Positions 59,037 through 64,000 of a stretch of DNA of 64,000 bases are shown one piece after another. The position numbers were made by a program, and so were the translations under genes. The notes under the pieces are model-generated. The model had not been told where the DNA came from. It saw only the letters and a program-made list of their open reading frames with translations, and searched no databases. The DNA is from Tragulus kanchil (taxonomy: Eukaryota; Chordata; Mammalia; Artiodactyla; Tragulidae), in contig JAIOJX010000005.1 in NCBI GenBank assembly GCA_022376925.1, forward strand, positions 90,555,001-90,619,000. Direction: 5' to 3'. Position 1 is the first letter of the stretch. The number at the start of each line of letters is the position of its first letter.

Positions 59037-59925
59037 ATTATGACCAAGTGGAATTTATGCCAGTAATGTAATCTTAGAATAAGAACAAAAATCACAAATT
59101 ATCAAAGATTGTAAAATTAGACTACATTAAATTTAAATAAGTTCTGTATAAAAAGGAAATAACAACTGTTGGCAAGGATAGAGAGAAAAGAGAACCCTTG
59201 TGCACTATTGGTGGGCTATTGGGGCAGTCATTATGGAAAATGATATGGTGGCTCTTAAAAGTTTTTGAAATAACCAGGATATGGATCCACATAATCCAGT
59301 CTCTATTTATTCAAAGAAAATGAAAATATTAACTAGAAAAGATATCTGCCCTCTCATGTTCATTGTAGCATTGTTTACAAAGCCAAGATATGGAAACAAT
59401 CCAGGAGGGATCCATCAATGGATGAACAGCAAAGAAAATCTTGCCATTTGTGACAACATGAATGAAGCTTGAGGGTATTAGGCTAAGTGAAATACTCCAG
59501 CTGTTAAAAGTAAAACGTAGTCTTGAAAAAAACAAAAAAAATGAACACACATATATGGAATCTAGTAGGACGGTCTTGATAACACATGCAGGGAACTCAT
59601 GGAAAAACAGACAGAGCATAGACATAGGGACATTGTGGGGAAGAAATAGGGAGGGGGAAGCATGGAGGGAGTAACATGGAAACCTATACTGTTATGTGTG
59701 GAAAAGATAGCTAGTGTCATTGTGCTAAGGGAATAGGAGTGCTTACAATGGCTTGGGGCGAAGGTCTGGAGGGGTAGGATGGGGGATCTGGGTGGGTGGG
59801 GACCATGGATATGCATATGACTGATCTGGGAACATACATGTCTGTGAACAACAAAACTCTGTAAAACCTTTAAAATAAAGAATAAAAAAAAAAAAAAAAA
59901 ACAATAATATATTATGACCAAGTGG

Positions 59926-60122
59926 CTCAGTAAGAAAGAATCCACCTGTCAACGTAGGTGGTGCAGGAGACTGGGGTTTGATCCCCAGATCAGGAAGATA
60001 CCCTGGAAAAGGGAATTACAGCTCACTCCAGTGTTCCTTCCTGGAGCAAGAACAGAAGGGCCTGGTGGGCTACAGTCCATGGGTTCGCAAAGAGTCAGAC
60101 ATAACTAAGTACACACATATAC
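59926..60122 (+). mobile_element. Copy of Bov-tA 58840-59036 (by D19)
   Basis: The same insertion and flanks, displaced about 1086 bp. Confidence 0.92.
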
Positions 60123-60926
60123 ATTATGACCAAGTGGAATTTATGCCAGTAATGTAATCTTAGAATAAGAACAAAAATCACAAATTATCAAAGATTGTAA
60201 AATTAGACTACATTAAATTTAAATAAGTTCTGTATAAAAAGGAAATAACAACTGTTGGCAAGGATAGAGAGAAAAGAGAACCCTTGTGCACTATTGGTGG
60301 GCTATTGGGGCAGTCATTATGGAAAATGATATGGTGGCTCTTAAAAGTTTTTGAAATAACCAGGATATGGATCCACATAATCCAGTCTCTATTTATTCAA
60401 AGAAAATGAAAATATTAACTAGAAAAGATATCTGCCCTCTCATGTTCATTGTAGCATTGTTTACAAAGCCAAGATATGGAAACAATCCAGGAGGGATCCA
60501 TCAATGGATGAACAGCAAAAGAAAATCTTGCCATTTGTGACAACATGAATGAAGCTTGAGGGTATTAGGCTAAGTGAAATACTTCACAGAAAGGCAAATA
60601 ATGCATGATCTCATTTATATTGGAAATAGAAATTTTAAAAAATAAAAAAATGTTACACCCACTAAGCTTATAGATATAAATACAGAGAAGAGACTGGTAG
60701 CTGTCACAGATGGTGGTTAGGGAGGGTAGGCAAAATGAGTGAAGAGAGTCAAAAGGTACAAACTTCCAGTTATAAAATAAGTCATATGGATGTGTGGAAG
60801 TCATGCCATAATGTATTTACAGCATGGTGAGTATAGCTAATAATAATGTATTGTGTATTTGAAAGTTACTAAGAGAATAAATTTTAAAAGTTCTTATCAG
60901 AGGAAGAAAAAAAAAAAACTGTAACC

Positions 60927-61190
60927 AAGACTTTCCTGGTGGTCCAGTGGTTGAAAATCAGTCTGCCAACGCAGGGGATTGATTCCTGGTCCAGGAAGAT
61001 TCTACATGCTGCAGGGCAACTAAGCCCATGTGCCACAACTATAGAAGCCGGAGCACCTAAAGTCTGTGCCCTGTAACAAGAGAAGTCACCCCAATGAGAA
61101 GCCCGCACACTGCAATAAGAGTAGCCTCCATTAACTAGAGGAAGTCTCGTAAGAAACAATAAAGACCCAGTACAACCAAAAAATAAATAA
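60927..61190 (+). mobile_element. CHR-2-like SINE
   Basis: The head is GACTTTCCTGGTGGTCCAG and the middle contains GTGCCACAACTATAGAAGCC. The tail is AAATAAATAAA. Flanks share AAAAAAACTGTA (about 60912 and 61193). Confidence 0.85.
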
Positions 61191-61439
61191 AAAAAAACTG
61201 TACCTATGTATGTTAGCACATATTCACTGGAGTTATTGTGGTGCTCATTTTGCCGCACATAAAATATACCATTATGCTATACACATGAAACTAACATAAT
61301 ATTGTATGTCAATTATACCTCAATTAAAAAAACCTAAAAACGAAAAAAAAGAATCGAAAGATATACTTAGGGGGAAAAAAACTAATAAAAACCAGTGTGC
61401 CTACATTAATAGCAAACATACAAATTAAAAAATTTTTTA

Positions 61440-62155
61440 AAGATCACTAGAAATAGTTACTGTTTACTGAAAGATTCAATTAGGAAGACACAATAATCTC
61501 AATAATGAATGCATAACATTATGAAATATATAAAACAAGAACTTACTATACCACGAAAGGATAAACACACCATTAAGATAAGCAATTTTAACCTGGCAAA
61601 AACTACCTCGCCCAGTGAATAAGATTAACATCAGTGATATATCATGTTGATATCATATACTGCTGGTATGATGACATGAGAAGGGCATCAACTTTGTGGC
61701 CATCTTCATCAAACCCATAACTCCAATCTATGAGAAAAATATCAGACAATCCAAAATGAAGGACATTCTACAAAATACCTGATTAGTACTTCTCAAAACC
61801 ATTAGTCATCCAAAACACAGAAGATTAACAAACTCATCAGAAGAGTTTTTAACACAATATTGTATGTCAATTATACCTCAATTTAAAAAACTAAAAAAGA
61901 AAGAAAAACGAATGAAAAGACAGGATGACTAAATATGTTGAGGTATCCCGAATGGAATTCTCAAACACAGTAAAAGACATTAGCGGAAAATGATTGAAAT
62001 TTAAATGACCCCGGAGTTTAGTTAATTGTAATGTATCAATGTTGGTTTGCTAGTTGTGACAAATGTACTATGGTAAGTTAAGATGTTAAAGCTGGGGAAC
62101 TGGGTGAGAGATATACAGATTATCTCTATAATGTATTTACAAGTTTACTGTAAAT
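61440..62155 (+). mobile_element. Old LINE-1 3' region
   Basis: TTTAGTTAATTGTAATGTATC, ACAAATGTACTATGGTAAG and the ending TTTACTGTAAATCTAAAAAATTC resemble L1M-type 3' UTRs. ATTGTATGTCAATTATACCTC at 61858 repeats the preceding L1 end, so two L1 tails are probably stacked here. Confidence 0.6.
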
Positions 62156-62270
62156 CTAAAAAATTCTAACATTGAAAGCTTAGTTTTTAATTTCTGTTCA
62201 TCAAAAGACACCATTTAAAGAAAAAAAGATTCTGTTAAGGGAAGGAAAAGACAAGACACAAACTCAATTC

Positions 62271-64000
62271 TTTTAAAAAACATATATAATACATACCACA
62301 TAGATAAATGACACACAAATATGTGTGTATATATATGTGTGTGTAAAACATCCAGTGGTATACCATGGGCAGGGCAGTGGGAAAGTCCGCCCTGGGTACA
62401 GACAATAAAACCGTGTACTGTTTGTAGAGAATGTAAAAGCAATAACTAAACTATCTCAAAGTCAGTTTGCACTTTATTACCATGTACTAGAAATTCCAAA
62501 CAATGTCAAAATAAAATATTTATCTAGGAAAAAAACATTTTGTTGGTATAAGTTCTGAACTTAAAGTATGATCCACAGACTTGGAATAACTGCAGATTCT
62601 TTCAGAGATTATGGGGTAAGCATATTTTCATAATAATAAAAACATGATTTGTCTTCTCACTGTGTTAACTGTATGCACTGATGATCCAGAAGCTCACTCC
62701 TCGGCACCAGTCAGGGCAGTGGCACAAATTGTACCAGAATGTTGTATTCACTACCACAAACAATTATAAAAAACCCAACCTCACTGCAAAACATCCCTAA
62801 TGAAACAGTAAACATTTTACTAAATCTTGACGCTTGAGCACCCGTCTTTTTTCTATAATGAAATGGAAAATAAAGCATTTTTGCTGTCTCAGCGGTGCTT
62901 ATTTGAATTGTGAGCTGATTTATCCACTTTTTAAATGAAAACACCATTTTGACTTAAAAACAACTGAAGGACTATGGTTATTCAGACCTGGTGATTCAGC
63001 AGGTGTTTTTCTTGAAAATAAACAAAGTGAGCCTGACATTTCAAGGATAACAACTTAAATATTTGCTGCTAAAATTTTAGCTTTCAAACCAAATCAAATG
63101 TTGGAAACATTAGGAGTTTGAAATCTTCTGTGAGCTTACAAACTCTTCTGATGAGATCAGTGATGATATTAACTAACAAGTGTGAGGGCTTTTTTCTATT
63201 ATAAAACTAATTGTGTCAAAACAATAAAAGAAATCTTAAAGTGTCAACATTTAGGAAAGCTGCATTAACTCTAGGAAGTAGTATCTTCCAAATCACAATG
63301 CGTATTGTTATAAAAGTCATACATGAGTAAAAGGAATCATTCAGAAGGTAAGGAGGACCAACAGATTTTGACATAACAGATATGAAAAGTTCAATTATGT
63401 GGTTTCGGGACACATTTTAAAAACATATATAATACATACCACATAGATAAATGACACACAAATATGTGTGTATATATATGTGTGTGTAAAACATCCAGTG
63501 GTATACCATGGGCAGGGCAGTGGGAAAGTCCGCCCTGGGTACAGACAATAAAACCGTGTACTGTTTGTAGAGAATGTAAAAGCAATAACTAAACTATCTC
63601 AAAGTCAGTTTGCACTTTATTACCATGTACTAGAAATTCCAAACAATGTCAAAATAAAATATTTATCTAGGAAAAAAACATTTTGTTGGTATAAGTTCTG
63701 AACTTAAAGTATGATCCACAGACTTGGAATAACTGCAGATTCTTTCAGAGATTATGGGGTAAGCATATTTTCATAATAATAAAAACATGATTTGTCTTCT
63801 CACTGTGTTAACTGTATGCACTGATGATCCAGAAGCTCACTCCTCGGCACCAGTCAGGGCAGTGGCACAAATTGTACCAGAATGTTGTATTCACTACCAC
63901 AAACAATTATAAAAACCTAACCTCACTGAAAAATATCCCTAATGAAACAGTAAACATTTTACTAAATCTTGACGCTTGAGCACCCGTCTTTTTTCTATAA
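62271..64000. repeat. Tandem duplication D20 (62271-63414 and 63415 to window end)
   Basis: Period 1143-1144. The join shares TTTTAAAAA. Only about 586 bp of copy 2 are inside the window. Differences are in A-runs (six versus five A at the start; AAAAAACCCAAC versus AAAAACCTAAC). Confidence 0.93.
62640..63420 (+). pseudogene. Decayed hAT transposase-like (ZBED5/FAM200-type) sequence
   Basis: Broken frames show patches that resemble the C-terminal half of ZBED5/FAM200-like proteins, which derive from a hAT transposase. On the plus strand I read NEMENKAFLL near 62858, NKVSLTFQG near 63018 and SSDEISDDIN near 63145, in shifting frames with many stops. The family match is from memory and by eye. 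It could be an old hAT element or a decayed retrocopy. No open frame survives. The left end is repeated after 63783 by D20. Confidence 0.45.

Larger units (their letters stand above)
58461..60583. repeat. Tandem duplication D19 (58461-59496 and 59544-60583)
   Basis: Copies of about 1036 and 1040 bp with a 47-base filler (59497-59543). The filler is a degraded version of the L1 sequence just left of copy 1 (58346-58385: CAGCTGTTAAAAG is shared). The first 116 bp overlap D18 copy 2. Confidence 0.94.
59052..61330 (+). mobile_element. Old LINE-1 (L1M-type) with internal SINE
   Basis: ORF2 end (GTTGGCAAGGATAGAGAG, CTCATGTTCATTGTAGCATTG, CAATGGATGAACAGC) and a 3' UTR ending ATTGTATGTCAATTATACCTC. 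Part is repeated by D19. The CHR SINE at 60927 lies within it. Confidence 0.8.

Noticed and set aside
933..64000. Repeat periodicity as a satellite or CRISPR-like array
   Set aside because: Each duplication has a different sequence and only two copies. There are no shared repeat units, spacers or associated genes.

Overview
The window is nuclear DNA from a ruminant and consists almost entirely of interspersed repeats. The lineage call rests on three things read from the sequence. There are BovB (RTE-type) LINE pieces at about 43.8-46.6 kb and 48.97-49.29 kb. There are tRNA-Glu/BovB-type Bov-tA SINEs at 19.3, 54.5 and 58.8 kb. There are many CHR-type tRNA-Glu-derived SINEs with A and B boxes. 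The youngest-looking SINE is a long CHR derivative rather than Bov-tA, so a chevrotain (Tragulidae) or another early ruminant branch is my guess, not a result. I recognise no host protein-coding gene. The only non-repeat coding candidate is one possible exon, 14215-14370.

Layout. 1-13.5 kb: a full-length LINE-1 (about 138-11236) with internal promoter, ORF1, ORF2, 3' UTR and poly(A), loaded with SINE insertions and flanked by an older L1. 13.5-18.5 kb: mostly unrecognised sequence holding the exon candidate and one CHR SINE. 18.5-26.7 kb: CHR SINEs, a Bov-tA and L1 3' ends. 26.7-31.6 kb: unrecognised sequence, then an old LTR-like element, MIRs and an MLT1-like LTR. 31.6-41 kb: MIR, L2, small hAT-type elements and CHR SINEs. 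41-46.6 kb: L2, then BovB. 46.8-56 kb: several old L1 fragments carrying BovB, Bov-tA and CHR insertions. 56-62.2 kb: a young 5'-truncated L1 with target-site duplications, a Bov-tA, then old L1. 62.6-64 kb: a decayed hAT transposase-like sequence.

The dominant structure is none of these. Twenty direct tandem duplications with periods of 1063-1168 bp (mean about 1.11 kb by my counting) occur about every 3.2 kb from end to end. They cut across every element regardless of age. About 22 kb of the 64 kb is second copy, leaving roughly 42 kb of distinct sequence. Copy pairs are nearly identical, and differ mainly in homopolymer lengths and close to the joins. Joins are blunt, carry 2-4 bp of shared sequence, or hold 8-68 bp of filler. 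Five pairs of neighbouring duplications overlap, giving short triplicated zones. The most economical reading is an assembly in which contigs overlapping by about 1.1 kb were laid end to end without merging. A real duplication process would be extraordinary and needs raw reads to support it. Gene and element lengths read from this window are inflated accordingly.

There are no operons, CRISPR arrays, rRNA or genuine tRNA genes. The functional content is retrotransposon machinery (L1 ORF1 and ORF2, BovB reverse transcriptase), all inactivated, plus the SINEs that depend on such machinery.
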